Shown one piece after another: positions 16,895-25,487 of a DNA stretch of 64,000 bases. Position numbers and translations under genes: made by a program. Positions within the stretch are counted from its first letter, which is position 1. Every line of letters starts with the position of its first letter. The stretch lies in the NCBI RefSeq assembly GCF_028746185.1, contig NZ_JAQIVH010000013.1:24685-88684 (forward strand). Direction: 5' to 3'. The notes beneath the pieces are model-generated. The model did no database searches, had not been told where the DNA came from, and saw nothing but the letters and a program-made list of their open reading frames with translations. The DNA is from Paenibacillus_E qinlingensis. GTDB taxonomy: Bacteria; Bacillota; Bacilli; Paenibacillales; NBRC-103111.

Positions 16895-17086
16895 ATTAAC
16901 TGGAAAATCTACATCTATTTTCACGATTGAGAGACGAAAAGTAAGATTAGATGGAAAATATGTAGTTATTTTCACGCATATCCACTAGTTCTGCTAAAAC
17001 GGGCTGATTTAACTGTATATTTTACATTTATTTCACTAAAATAGGGATTTACTCCGGATTTAACTGTACTTTTTCCATCTAAATTA
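16895..17086. repeat. Four-unit dyad element Q4 (AACTGGA family)
   Basis: TAACTGGA (16897-16904) and TAGATGGA (16948-16955) are mirrored by TACATTTA (17023-17030) and TCCATCTA (17074-17081). Pitch is 51 bp in both pairs and both share the exact dyad centre 16989. Units 1 and 2 end in ATTTTCACG. It lies between convergent ykvA-like and ilvE genes. A lone similar unit (TTAACTGGAAAAT) occurs at 17320. Confidence 0.8.
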
Positions 17087-17276
17087 TACACCCGCTCGGC
17101 ACAACTACCCATTACCCAAATTAGCTAATTAGATTGAATTACATAGGTCAACAACTGCCCCAGCTACAGAAGCCATCAACTCAACTCAACTCAACTTCAT
17201 CCCCACCACTAATCGAAACATTAACTTGTTTACATGCAAATCTACCACCCTGCGTACAGGTAGCCTCAATGCCAAA

Positions 17277-17304
17277 AACCGACGAATTGGCCAATTCGTC
17301 GGTT
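17277..17304 (-). terminator. Terminator of ilvE
   Basis: A perfect 28-bp palindrome with arms AACCGACGAATTGG and CCAATTCGTCGGTT. On the minus strand it is followed by TTTTTGG. Confidence 0.75.
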
Positions 17305-17356
17305 GGTGATAGTGCATTTATTAACTGGAAAATTTAAATTTTAAGATGATTCTGGT

Positions 17357-18439
17357 TTAAACTTTTAACAACCAACCGAACGTATCCGGCAGTTTACCGC
17401 TTTGAATACCTGTGATCGTTGTATACAGTCGCTCAACAAGCTCACCGATTTCGCCATGGTTGACGACCATCGGTGTACCGTTCCACAGCAGGCTGCCAAT
17501 TGGCGATACGACCGCAGCGGTGCCGGTGCCGAAAGCCTCTTCCAACGTTCCATCTGCATGAGCTTTGACGATGTCATCGATTGATATTTTCCGCTCAGAA
17601 ACGGGGATTCCCCATTCTTTCAGCAGGTGGATGATGCTGCCACGCGTGATTCCTTCGAGAATGCTGCCGCTTAGGCTAGGCGTGACGACTTCACCGTTAA
17701 TTTTGAAAAAGACATTCATACTGCCGACTTCTTCTAAATATTTCTTCTCAATAGCGTCGAGCCATAATACTTGAGCACAATTATTCTCTTTGGCCAGCAT
17801 TTGTGCCTTCAAGCTAGCTGCGTAATTGCCGGCTACTTTGGCATTGCCTGTCCCGCCTTGCACAGATCGCGCATAATAGCTTTCCACAAGGATGTTGATT
17901 GGCTGCAGTCCCTCATCATAGTAAGCATCAACAGGTGACATAATGATGATAAAGGAATACTGCATAGACGGGCGGACACCTAGAATCGCTTCCGTTGCAA
18001 TAACGAAAGGGCGGATGTACAGGGAGGAGCCGTTCTTCTTCGGCACCCATGCAGCATCAACACGAACTAGCTCCTGAATGGCACGGACAACGAATTCTTC
18101 ATCTATATGCGGGATGCTGAGACGTTCGCTAGAGCGGTTCAAGCGCTTAGCGTTTTGATCTGGACGAAATAAAACAACGTCATCGTTCTCGGTGCGAAAT
18201 GCCTTCATACCTTCGAAAACGGCTTGCCCATAGTGGAAAACCATCGCCGCGGGATCATGGGAAATCGGACCATAAGGAATGATACGCGGATCATGCCAGC
18301 CTTGACCTTCTTCGTAATCCATCATAAACATATGATTCGTAAAAAGTTTTCCAAACCCCAGATTTTCGTCTAAATTGGGCAGGGGCTTGCCCTTTAAATT
18401 GTGTTCGATGCGAATGCTTCCGTACATACGTTGTGCCAC
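17357..18439 (-). CDS. ilvE: Branched-chain amino acid aminotransferase
   Basis: PLP class-IV aminotransferase (360 aa) that carries out the last step of leucine, isoleucine and valine synthesis and the first step of their breakdown. Length and sequence fit the longer type-II BCAT group (B. subtilis YbgE/YwaA-like). The cofactor lysine is in GGTGNAKVAGNYAASLKAQ (about residue 198) and the class-IV signature is LEEVGSMNVFF (about 236-246). Divergent from a LysR gene with an operator-like dyad in between. Confidence 0.93.
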   Translation of the reverse strand: MAQRMYGSIRIEHNLKGKPLPNLDENLGFGKLFTNHMFMMDYEEGQGWHDPRIIPYGPISHDPAAMVFHYGQAVFEGMKAFRTENDDVVLFRPDQNAKRLNRSSERLSIPHIDEEFVVRAIQELVRVDAAWVPKKNGSSLYIRPFVIATEAILGVRPSMQYSFIIIMSPVDAYYDEGLQPINILVESYYARSVQGGTGNAKVAGNYAASLKAQMLAKENNCAQVLWLDAIEKKYLEEVGSMNVFFKINGEVVTPSLSGSILEGITRGSIIHLLKEWGIPVSERKISIDDIVKAHADGTLEEAFGTGTAAVVSPIGSLLWNGTPMVVNHGEIGELVERLYTTITGIQSGKLPDTFGWLLKV

Positions 18440-18524
18440 CTTTCCTATTGAGGGTTCTCACAATCTTTTACCCTTAACTATAGAAAATTCGCAATCATTG
18501 ATCAATTGCGATTTATCAATTACT

Positions 18525-18545
18525 ATCATAGTTAATAGCTATGAT
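18525..18545. promoter_or_regulatory. LysR-type operator between ilvE and the LysR gene
   Basis: Perfect dyad ATCATAG-N7-CTATGAT, with the same ATAG-N7-CTAT core as at 10794 and 13052. A second dyad, TCGCAAT-N9-ATTGCGA, lies at 18489-18511. The first dyad covers the ATG at 18541, which argues for the downstream GTG at 18559 as the true start. Confidence 0.65.
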
Positions 18546-18558
18546 CGGGGGGCTTCAG

Positions 18559-19449
18559 GTGGATTATCGATTGTTGGTGTATTTTTTGGCGGTGTGCGAG
18601 GAACTGCACTTCACCAAAGCGGCAGAGAAGCTGGGAATTAGCCAGCCTACACTGAGTCAACAGATCCGATTGCTGGAGGATCGCGTGGGCTCTCCACTTT
18701 TTCAACGCATCGGCAAAAAGATCTATGTGACCGAAGCAGGCGAGATTTTGCGCAAGCATAGCCGTAATATTTTTCATGAGCTGGAGCAAGCGCAGATGGC
18801 GATGAATGAGCTCCAGGGCATGCAGCGCGGACGATTGCGAATCGGCTGTTCGGGGAATCATTTGCTGACGGCGACGATTATGACGTTTCATGCCAACTAT
18901 CCCAAAATCGAGCTATCGGTGATGGAGCTGGCAACAGAAGAGACGAAAGAAAAGTTGCTGAGCAATGAGCTGGATGTGGGGGTTGTTTTTTTGCCAGAAG
19001 AGGACGAGCAGCTGCGGTGTGTGCCGTTGTACCAAGAGAAGCTTCAGCTTGTGGTGTCGGCTGAGCATACATTTGCCCAAGAGCAGGTGACCGAGATCAG
19101 GTTGGCGGAGTTGACCGAGATTCCAATTGCGATGCTGCAGCAGAAGTTCTATGTTCGGCAAATGATGGATGATTGCTGTGCGCAGATCGGACTTGCCTGG
19201 AAGCCAATTGTGGAGCTCTCCACGCTTGAATCCTTGCTGCAAATGGCGAAGAATCATGTGTGCGGAGCGATTTTGCCTCAATCCTATGTGGAGGGAATGG
19301 GCGATCGTATGCGAGAGCAGAAGCTGTGCGCCATCCCTATTATTGACCCTATTCCGCAGAAGGAAGTGGGGATTGTGTATCGGAAGGATATGTTTTTGTG
19401 TAAAACGATGGATACCTTCGTGAAGCAGGTTATTCAGGAATTTGCTTAG
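18559..19449 (+). CDS. LysR-family transcriptional regulator
   Basis: About 296 residues. The winged HTH begins (Met)DYRLLVYFLAVCEELHFTKA, then AAEKLGISQPTLSQQIRLLE; the effector domain follows. GTG at 18559 is preferred over ATG at 18541: it gives the usual LysR N-terminus, GGGGGG lies 6 bp upstream, and the ATG sits inside a predicted operator. Strongly similar to the LysR at 12138 throughout, so a gene duplication is likely. It probably regulates itself and the divergent ilvE. Confidence 0.92.
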   Translation: MDYRLLVYFLAVCEELHFTKAAEKLGISQPTLSQQIRLLEDRVGSPLFQRIGKKIYVTEAGEILRKHSRNIFHELEQAQMAMNELQGMQRGRLRIGCSGNHLLTATIMTFHANYPKIELSVMELATEETKEKLLSNELDVGVVFLPEEDEQLRCVPLYQEKLQLVVSAEHTFAQEQVTEIRLAELTEIPIAMLQQKFYVRQMMDDCCAQIGLAWKPIVELSTLESLLQMAKNHVCGAILPQSYVEGMGDRMREQKLCAIPIIDPIPQKEVGIVYRKDMFLCKTMDTFVKQVIQEFA

Positions 19450-19470
19450 TGTGCAGGAAAGAGTGAGGGT

Positions 19471-20544
19471 TTGGAGCAGATGCGTATGAAAGAGAAGAGT
19501 ATGGAACATAAGGGTACGGAACCTAAGAGTACGGAACAAAAGAGTCAACAACAAAAGAATATGGAACCTACAGGTCTAGAACAGAGCGAGAAATATGTCT
19601 ATGTATTTGCGTGTCATGAAGATGAGCAGGCGTTGTGTCAACTGGAGCTGCGCACGTTGTTGGGCGCGGATGCTGTTATTGATGCGCGCTACGCCGTCAG
19701 CGCGCGCAAGGTAGAGCCGAGCCGCAGCCCATTTCTGAAGCTGCGGATGGATGTTGCTTTTGAGGCCGACAGCTTGCCTGCGCTGGCCTCTGAACTTCAG
19801 ACGTTGACCGTGCGCGGCGCAACGTTCAAAGTCGTGTTCGCGGAGACGGACACGGCGGTCAGCTATGACCGCCAGCGAAACGTCGAGCGCGAACTAGGGC
19901 TAGGGCTGCGCGGCAAGGCCGAGATGCGCAGGCCAGAGCAATACTTCGCCGTGACGGAGCTAGGAGGCCGGTGGTTGTTCGGCGAGGGCAGCTACGGCGA
20001 AGCCGTGTGGCTTCAGCATCAGCAGAAGCCACAGAACTACTCCACCGCCCTGGGGACGCGCCTCGCGCGGGCGGTGGTGAACATCGCCGTGCCCGAGGTG
20101 GCGGGCACGCGGGTCATTGACCCGTGCTGCGGCATCGGCACGGTGCTGGTGGAGGCGATGTCGATGGGAATCGACATCGTGGGCTACGACATCAACCCGC
20201 TGGCCGTGCGCGGGGCGCGGGTGAATCTGGACCACTTCGGCATGCCGGATGTGGTCCAGGTTGCTGACATGCGGACGCTCGTTCCGCATCCTACGGCCCT
20301 GCAAGGCAGTCCAGAGCCCATCTACGATGCGCTGATTCTGGACATGCCGTACAATCTTTGCTCCGTTCTGCCGGAGGATGAGAAGCTGGACATGCTGCAA
20401 ACCGCCCGCCGATTAGCGCGGCGCGCGGTAATTGTGACGACGGAGCAGATCGATTCGCTGCTAACGGAAGCTGGCTTTTACATCGACTCGCGCTGCACCG
20501 TGAATAAAGGCAATTTCAGCCGGCAAATTATTGTCTGCGTCTAG
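19471..20544 (+). CDS. TRM11-like SAM-dependent RNA methyltransferase
   Basis: A 357-residue Rossmann methyltransferase related to TRM11-type tRNA guanosine-N2 methyltransferases. Motif I is VIDPCCGIGTVLVEAMSMGI, followed by GYDINPLAVRGARVNL; the catalytic motif IV reads ALILDMPYNLCS, with Met in place of the usual first Pro of D-P-P-Y. The first 35 residues are a degenerate 5-residue repeat (MEHKG, TEPKS, TEQKS) unlike the family. Start: TTG 19471 with AGGAAAG 9 bp upstream, or ATG 19480/19486. The core is GC-rich but codon use looks native. Confidence 0.8.
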   Translation: MEQMRMKEKSMEHKGTEPKSTEQKSQQQKNMEPTGLEQSEKYVYVFACHEDEQALCQLELRTLLGADAVIDARYAVSARKVEPSRSPFLKLRMDVAFEADSLPALASELQTLTVRGATFKVVFAETDTAVSYDRQRNVERELGLGLRGKAEMRRPEQYFAVTELGGRWLFGEGSYGEAVWLQHQQKPQNYSTALGTRLARAVVNIAVPEVAGTRVIDPCCGIGTVLVEAMSMGIDIVGYDINPLAVRGARVNLDHFGMPDVVQVADMRTLVPHPTALQGSPEPIYDALILDMPYNLCSVLPEDEKLDMLQTARRLARRAVIVTTEQIDSLLTEAGFYIDSRCTVNKGNFSRQIIVCV

Positions 20545-20550
20545 CCTGGT

Positions 20551-21198
20551 TTAGTACATCATTTTTCCGAGCGGGCCATCCTCTGCAATCATATCCTGTA
20601 ACGCATAAACGGAAATCGGAAAGTAAAGGAATCCATACACATAAGCCGCTAGCTCATACACTTGAAAATAAACAACTAGTGATTTATCAGCGATATAGAA
20701 ATCTTGATCAGGACGAATGCTTTTAAAATCAACCAACAAAGGAATATCACGCAGCTTGAGCTCGGCTGCAATGATGACACTCAACTTAGCGATGTAATCA
20801 CTGCCGGGTTTAAACAATTCCTTGAGCGTATAGCTTTTGCCAGTTTCCGTGCTGAAAGTTAATGAATTCTGGATCGTGAGTCCGTGAGCGCCACCGGAGA
20901 AAGCATAGTTAAGCAACGACAAACTAAGTACGCGACGTTCATTCGTTTTGATTTCATAATAAGCGGTCACATCGGTCGAGGGGTTTTGTGGGAAGCCCTG
21001 ATCATGCAGCTGCTTATTCACGGCATCGACAATCGTTGTATTGATTTTATGTTGGACAAGAGGGGCATTCATATGAATAACAGCGGGGTATAACAGGTTT
21101 AATTTGCTCTTTAGCACTTTATAGGTTTGTATACTAACGGGTTGGTGTTCCAATTCCAAGTCCTGGTCCATGTCTCTCATGTCTTCCGTGTCTCTCAT
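20551..21198 (-). CDS. DUF3298/DUF4163-type protein
   Basis: A 215-residue protein. The middle (about 25-110) fits DUF4163, and the C-terminal half has the DUF3298 pattern YAFSGGAHGLTIQNSLTFST followed by GKSYTLKELF. Both occur in RsiV-like anti-sigma factors and cell-surface proteins. Here no signal peptide or membrane helix is visible, only an acidic N-terminus (MRDTEDMRDMDQDLELEHQ). Role unknown. No strong ribosome binding site. Confidence 0.75.
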   Translation of the reverse strand: MRDTEDMRDMDQDLELEHQPVSIQTYKVLKSKLNLLYPAVIHMNAPLVQHKINTTIVDAVNKQLHDQGFPQNPSTDVTAYYEIKTNERRVLSLSLLNYAFSGGAHGLTIQNSLTFSTETGKSYTLKELFKPGSDYIAKLSVIIAAELKLRDIPLLVDFKSIRPDQDFYIADKSLVVYFQVYELAAYVYGFLYFPISVYALQDMIAEDGPLGKMMY

Positions 21199-21289
21199 GT
21201 TTCATCATCCCAACGTTTTTGCTACACCATATTCGGGAGCTGGGCGTTTGGTTCAATAGATGAAGGTATTCGTGCCCTGCCAAAGATAA

Positions 21290-21330
21290 AGAGCTTTCCC
21301 TACATCGCGATTAGCGTGAGGGAAAGCTCT
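21290..21330 (-). terminator. Hairpin downstream of the 54-aa gene
   Basis: AGAGCTTTCCCT (21290-21301) pairs perfectly with AGGGAAAGCTCT (21319-21330). The minus-strand T-run is weak (TTTATCTTT). Confidence 0.55.
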
Positions 21331-21353
21331 ATTTGGTGCGGAAGTGAAGCGAA

Positions 21354-21518
21354 TTATTCCTGTGAGGTATTTTCCTCATCACTAGCATCGGATGTTGCAC
21401 TTTGCAGCGCAGCAGATAATTCTTCTACTTGTTGCTGGGATTGGCTGTCTTCAGCATTCGCCTGAGCCGCATTAATTGCATGGCTTACTACGTCGTCATT
21501 ACTGTTGGTTGTTGACAT
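21354..21518 (-). CDS. Small acidic hypothetical protein
   Basis: 54 residues beginning MSTTNSNDDVVSHAINAAQA, highly hydrophilic and rich in Asp, Glu, Ser and Gln, with no hydrophobic segment. AAAGGAGG stands about 10 bp before this ATG, which makes the gene credible and rules out the longer frame to 21569. It is followed by a perfect hairpin. It sits downstream of the germination operon, but I cannot connect it to spores. No family recognised. Confidence 0.65.
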   Translation of the reverse strand: MSTTNSNDDVVSHAINAAQANAEDSQSQQQVEELSAALQSATSDASDEENTSQE

Positions 21519-21646
21519 GGTACAATCACCTCCTTTACGTTTTCGCCAGAAAACTGGCGTCGTAAGCATAAGCTAAGATTCAACCAACTCAGTATTCTTC
21601 GAATGGAGGAAAATTATGCAAGATGGCGCAAGTTTTTTTGCTAACC

Positions 21647-22747
21647 TTATTCCAAAATACCAGTGTTCAGAATCTTAACGTTCACGGTTGGCTTAATACT
21701 GATTTTTGGATACTGTTCGCGCCACCAGTCGATGCCTCCAAACAGCTTCGGATGATAAGCTGAGACCTCATGTCCGAGCTGTAAGTAATCACAATTTGTC
21801 CTTTGCAAGGTTGCAATCACGTTAGTCGCCTTTGCCGTAATATCAGCTGTGATTTGCTTTTCCAGCTCTCTGAGGCTGGCCTCTGTATGTCTTTCCATGT
21901 CAAGTCCTGCTTTGATTAATTTAAGATCCAGCTTTAGCGAAATTTCAATGTCACGCAGACTGCCATCCGTATCGTTAATATGAAAATCCCGATGGGCGTT
22001 CTGCACCTGAACGGAGTAACTCTTTCCATTCAATTTTCCTGTGATTAGTTGGTTTTGGCCCGAAGTGCCATCTAGCAGCGTAGCTAAGTGGGTATCCTCG
22101 TCATCCAGATTGATGCCGGTATACGTCCCGTCTCGAAACAAAGAAGTACCCGCTAGGTGAACCCCGTTCTCGTAAGGCTCGAACCGATTGAGTGCGAAGT
22201 CGTTTAGGAATCCTGCGCCCCCGAGTATGAATTGGACTAATTTGCTGGAAGGGATCTTTCCCCTCTTCTTATCCTCTTGTAATAAACCTACCAGAAATTC
22301 CGATAAGGTCTGATCTTTGATTTTTTTCGTACTCAGCAACTTCGAAAGATCACCGTCATATATCGCCAGATAGCCGTATAATGGATTGGCGATGAATTGG
22401 CTCGTAATATTCAAATGGTTCAGCGGCTGATCTTTGGCGAATTTGGTGCTTATTAGGAATAACCTGGTTTCCAGTACAGAAAGAATGCCAGGGAATTGTT
22501 TGTTTGTTTTACTCACGGCATCATAAATGTTATCGCCAGTTGACTCCATAAATAAGTTGTTCGGATTGCCTCCGCCTTGATTGGCATGCTGTAGCGAGGA
22601 AATTACATAGCTGACCTTAAGCTGCTTGCTGTCTCCCTCATAATCTACACCTACTACATCGACAAAAAGCAGTTTCTTCAGCTGAGATTGATCCCAGCAT
22701 CCTGTGAGTAGTAAGCAGGTGAGCAACGCAGCTATCACTCTTTTCAT
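21647..22747 (-). CDS. Ger(x)C-family spore germination lipoprotein
   Basis: C subunit of a GerA-type nutrient germinant receptor (366 aa). The signal peptide MKRVIAALLTCLLL ends in the lipobox LTGC with Cys17 to be lipidated; CWDQ and VDVVGVDYE follow as is usual. The true start (22747) has GGAGG 8 bp upstream and overlaps the gerB stop by 4 bp. Last gene of the minus-strand A-B-C operon. The protein lies on the outer face of the spore inner membrane. Confidence 0.93.
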   Translation of the reverse strand: MKRVIAALLTCLLLTGCWDQSQLKKLLFVDVVGVDYEGDSKQLKVSYVISSLQHANQGGGNPNNLFMESTGDNIYDAVSKTNKQFPGILSVLETRLFLISTKFAKDQPLNHLNITSQFIANPLYGYLAIYDGDLSKLLSTKKIKDQTLSEFLVGLLQEDKKRGKIPSSKLVQFILGGAGFLNDFALNRFEPYENGVHLAGTSLFRDGTYTGINLDDEDTHLATLLDGTSGQNQLITGKLNGKSYSVQVQNAHRDFHINDTDGSLRDIEISLKLDLKLIKAGLDMERHTEASLRELEKQITADITAKATNVIATLQRTNCDYLQLGHEVSAYHPKLFGGIDWWREQYPKISIKPTVNVKILNTGILE

Positions 22748-23853
22748 ACCTCGTTCCTCCCTACGCCCCGTAGCCCGGAAATGATAAGAAGAATGACTGG
22801 CAGACCCACAACCAACGAGAAAGACACGATATCCTGAATCGTGGCAATCTGCAAGATGTCGTCCCTCTTCGTTACGAAGAAGCCCCCAAGGAAACATAGC
22901 GCGACTACCGTCCATACCCAAACATGCTGCTTACCCAAACCCTGTCTGCGAAGATGCTGAAATGCTTTCACAGCCATAAAGAAGTAGACATAGATCGTTG
23001 CCGATACAAGGCATACATAGAAGATTAGGAACAAGATGTCGATGCTCTGCAAGACATTAAGCTGATAGTTTTTTAAAATAAAAATAATAGGTTCCGGAAT
23101 AACCTCAAGCTGTTTCAAGTTGAATTTCATGGAGCAGATCAGGCAAACGGCAATATAAAACACGGCTGTAGAAGCGTTCGCCAGTGTCATCGAAATCAGT
23201 AGTTTTTTTTTATTTTGGGATTGTACGTAAGGGTAAGCATAGAGGAGCAGATCATAACCTACATAAGCGCTAAATGCGGAATAGGCCCCTTTCAGAACCG
23301 GATACCAACCGCTTGGCAATATCGGCAGCAAATTTCTCACATCGAGACCATAAATTCCGCTAAATACGATAAGCAAAAAGCTGATGTAAGCGAAGACCAT
23401 AAAGGTTTGCGATACATTAGCAAGCTGTTTCAACGTTGAGGTAGCTGCATAGCCGCAGACAAGGAGAAGCATGAGAATGAGAACCCATCTAGGTGTGAGT
23501 GGAAACAGCCATCTTTTTAAGATGTCGCAATAAAATACCGTCAACAAGAGTCCAGAGAGGGCGTAATAGCATCCAAACAACAAATTGATACTGGCCCCAA
23601 TGGGTTTACCTACAATCAGTGAGATGTAGGCATAGAAGTTACGCTTTGGGTAACGACTGCCGAGCCACCAAAGCAGCGTGATGCCTACTTGTGCGGTGAG
23701 TGCAGCTACTAGGACAGCCAGCCATGTATCATGGCCCGCAACTCTAGCCTCCACATGGGGCAGGGATAATACTTCGGTTCCAAGCTGAACCATAATTACT
23801 AGTGAGACCAACTGTCTTCTGGTGATGCTTTCCTCTTGTCTCAACGCTTCCAA
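22744..23853 (-). CDS. GerB-family spore germination permease
   Basis: B subunit of a GerA-type receptor: 369 residues with about ten membrane helices, of the amino-acid permease-like (APC) spore_permease family. The N-terminus ITRRQLVSLVIMVQLGTEVL and FAYISFLLIVFSGIYGLDVR are typical. This subunit is thought to hold the germinant-binding site. It overlaps gerA by 13 bp and gerC by 4 bp. Confidence 0.93.
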   Translation of the reverse strand: MEALRQEESITRRQLVSLVIMVQLGTEVLSLPHVEARVAGHDTWLAVLVAALTAQVGITLLWWLGSRYPKRNFYAYISLIVGKPIGASINLLFGCYYALSGLLLTVFYCDILKRWLFPLTPRWVLILMLLLVCGYAATSTLKQLANVSQTFMVFAYISFLLIVFSGIYGLDVRNLLPILPSGWYPVLKGAYSAFSAYVGYDLLLYAYPYVQSQNKKKLLISMTLANASTAVFYIAVCLICSMKFNLKQLEVIPEPIIFILKNYQLNVLQSIDILFLIFYVCLVSATIYVYFFMAVKAFQHLRRQGLGKQHVWVWTVVALCFLGGFFVTKRDDILQIATIQDIVSFSLVVGLPVILLIISGLRGVGRNEV

Positions 23854-25280
23854 CTCCTTGGATTCCGTATCCGTCTTCGATTGCTCGAAACCGCTTCAAT
23901 TGGGCGCTTACGCGTGCTCCAAAGTGGTGCCCGAAACAGCGTATCCTGCGTATCACGAAAGGAAAAGGGCGGTGTATAGTACGGGAGACCCAGCGTTGTG
24001 ATTTGACACAGATGGATACAAATCATTATGAAAAAGAAGGCGAGGCCAAACAAGCCGAACATCGAAGAAAGAAGAAGTGCAGGATAGCTTAGCAGGCGAA
24101 CGGCACTGCTCATCTCGTAAGAAGGCAAGACAAAGGAGGCTAGGCCTGTTAAAGCAGTTACGATAACGATGGTATTGGAAACCAAATTAGCCTGCACGAC
24201 CACAGTTCCGATTACAATACCGCCTACAACACCGATGGTTTGGCCGACTGGACTCGCTAGCCGGATGGTTGCTTCTCTTAATATCTCCAGCATAAACATC
24301 ATCGATAGCGCCTCGAGTACAGGCGGGAATGTTACGAATTTCAGTGAGCTCTGCAGCGTATTAACGAAATTGATCGGCAACAGTTGTGGATTAAAGGCGC
24401 TGACTGCCACATAAACGGCAGGTAGGCCAATTGTTATGAACAGGCAACAAATGCGCAAAAGCCGAAAAAAAGTACCTATCAGCCAACTAACTTGGTAATC
24501 ATCAGGACTTTGAAGGAAGGACCAGAACGTCACTGGCAAGATGATCGCATCTGGTGAACCTGCTGCGGTAATGACCACTTTCCCCTCCATTAAATAAGCG
24601 CGTGCGCGGTCCGGACGTTCCGTAATAAGCAGTTGTGGAAACAGGCTAAATTTCTTCTCCCGGATCATCTCATCGATAAATCCTGGCGCCTCGATATAGT
24701 CAATGTCAATGCTTTTAAGTCGCTTGTCTAGTTCCTCTACAATCGCTGTTGTGGCAATCGACTTGATGTACATAACAGCGACTTTCGTCCGCGATATCCG
24801 TCCAATCGTATAGGTTTTAACGATCAATTCTGTAGAATTAACTAGCTTGCGCATTAGATTGATGTTGGTATCTAAATTTTCAATGAAGGCTTCGTTTGCA
24901 CCGCGTAAAACCCGTTCGTTGGTCGGAATATTGATGGAGCGCTCCTTCTTTAAATCCACCCCAAGCAGGTAAAGTTTACTGTCTCCGTCTTGATAGAGTA
25001 CGACTTTACCATACAAAATGGCCTGAACCGCTTCATCTAATTGCTCTGTTTCCGCATAGTCTAGAATCGACACGACTTCGCGAATCGCATCCTGTGGCCG
25101 GAGAAACAGCGGCTTCAGAATAAAATCTTGAACGAGGGAAGAATCGACCAACGTGTCGAAATAAAACAGCCTAAACACGGTTCCACTAATAAGCAACTCT
25201 TTCGATTGGAAGTCACTTTGCTCAGAGAAAAGTTGTTTGAAATAGGGCTCCGCTGCTTCCATCGATGGACTTTGTTTCAC
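23841..25280 (-). CDS. GerA-family spore germination protein
   Basis: A subunit of a GerA-type receptor (479 aa). A soluble N-terminal half (about 1-270) contains LLITERPDRARAYLMEGKVV, and a C-terminal half has about five membrane helices (about 280-450). A subunits are reported to form ion channels when assembled. First gene of the operon; its promoter lies in the 207 bp it shares with the divergent oxidase-like gene. Confidence 0.93.
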   Translation of the reverse strand: MKQSPSMEAAEPYFKQLFSEQSDFQSKELLISGTVFRLFYFDTLVDSSLVQDFILKPLFLRPQDAIREVVSILDYAETEQLDEAVQAILYGKVVLYQDGDSKLYLLGVDLKKERSINIPTNERVLRGANEAFIENLDTNINLMRKLVNSTELIVKTYTIGRISRTKVAVMYIKSIATTAIVEELDKRLKSIDIDYIEAPGFIDEMIREKKFSLFPQLLITERPDRARAYLMEGKVVITAAGSPDAIILPVTFWSFLQSPDDYQVSWLIGTFFRLLRICCLFITIGLPAVYVAVSAFNPQLLPINFVNTLQSSLKFVTFPPVLEALSMMFMLEILREATIRLASPVGQTIGVVGGIVIGTVVVQANLVSNTIVIVTALTGLASFVLPSYEMSSAVRLLSYPALLLSSMFGLFGLAFFFIMICIHLCQITTLGLPYYTPPFSFRDTQDTLFRAPLWSTRKRPIEAVSSNRRRIRNPRSWKR

Positions 25281-25487
25281 ACGTTTTCCTCCCTCACGAT
25301 CATTTCCTCTTACTTTAACCTGTGACTTCCATAAATATGTAAAAGTTATCGATGGGAATAGTTGCGATAGATATTGCTCGACTTGCTACGTTATAGGTAA
25401 TTCCTATGAAATGACAATAATTTATGTATTTCACAAATAGAGATGCGAAGCGCATAATAGAAGAAAATGGAAAGAGGTGAGTGCGAC

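Noticed and set aside
16482..16975. Collagen-like Gly-X-Y frames on the minus strand
   Set aside because: All arise from the 9-bp GC-rich repeat, begin at poor starts and partly overlap the real ykvA-like gene.
16895..17086. CRISPR array suggested by regularly spaced short repeats
   Set aside because: Only four units, the second pair is inverted, repeats are short and degenerate, and there are no cas genes.
17317..17345. A fifth unit or second element next to ilvE
   Set aside because: Only one AACTGGA unit is found, with no partner at 51 bp, so it is noted only as a lone unit.
21616..21678. A 20-codon plus-strand frame with a good GGAGG site
   Set aside because: Too short to support, and its end overlaps the opposite-strand gerC gene; it could be chance.
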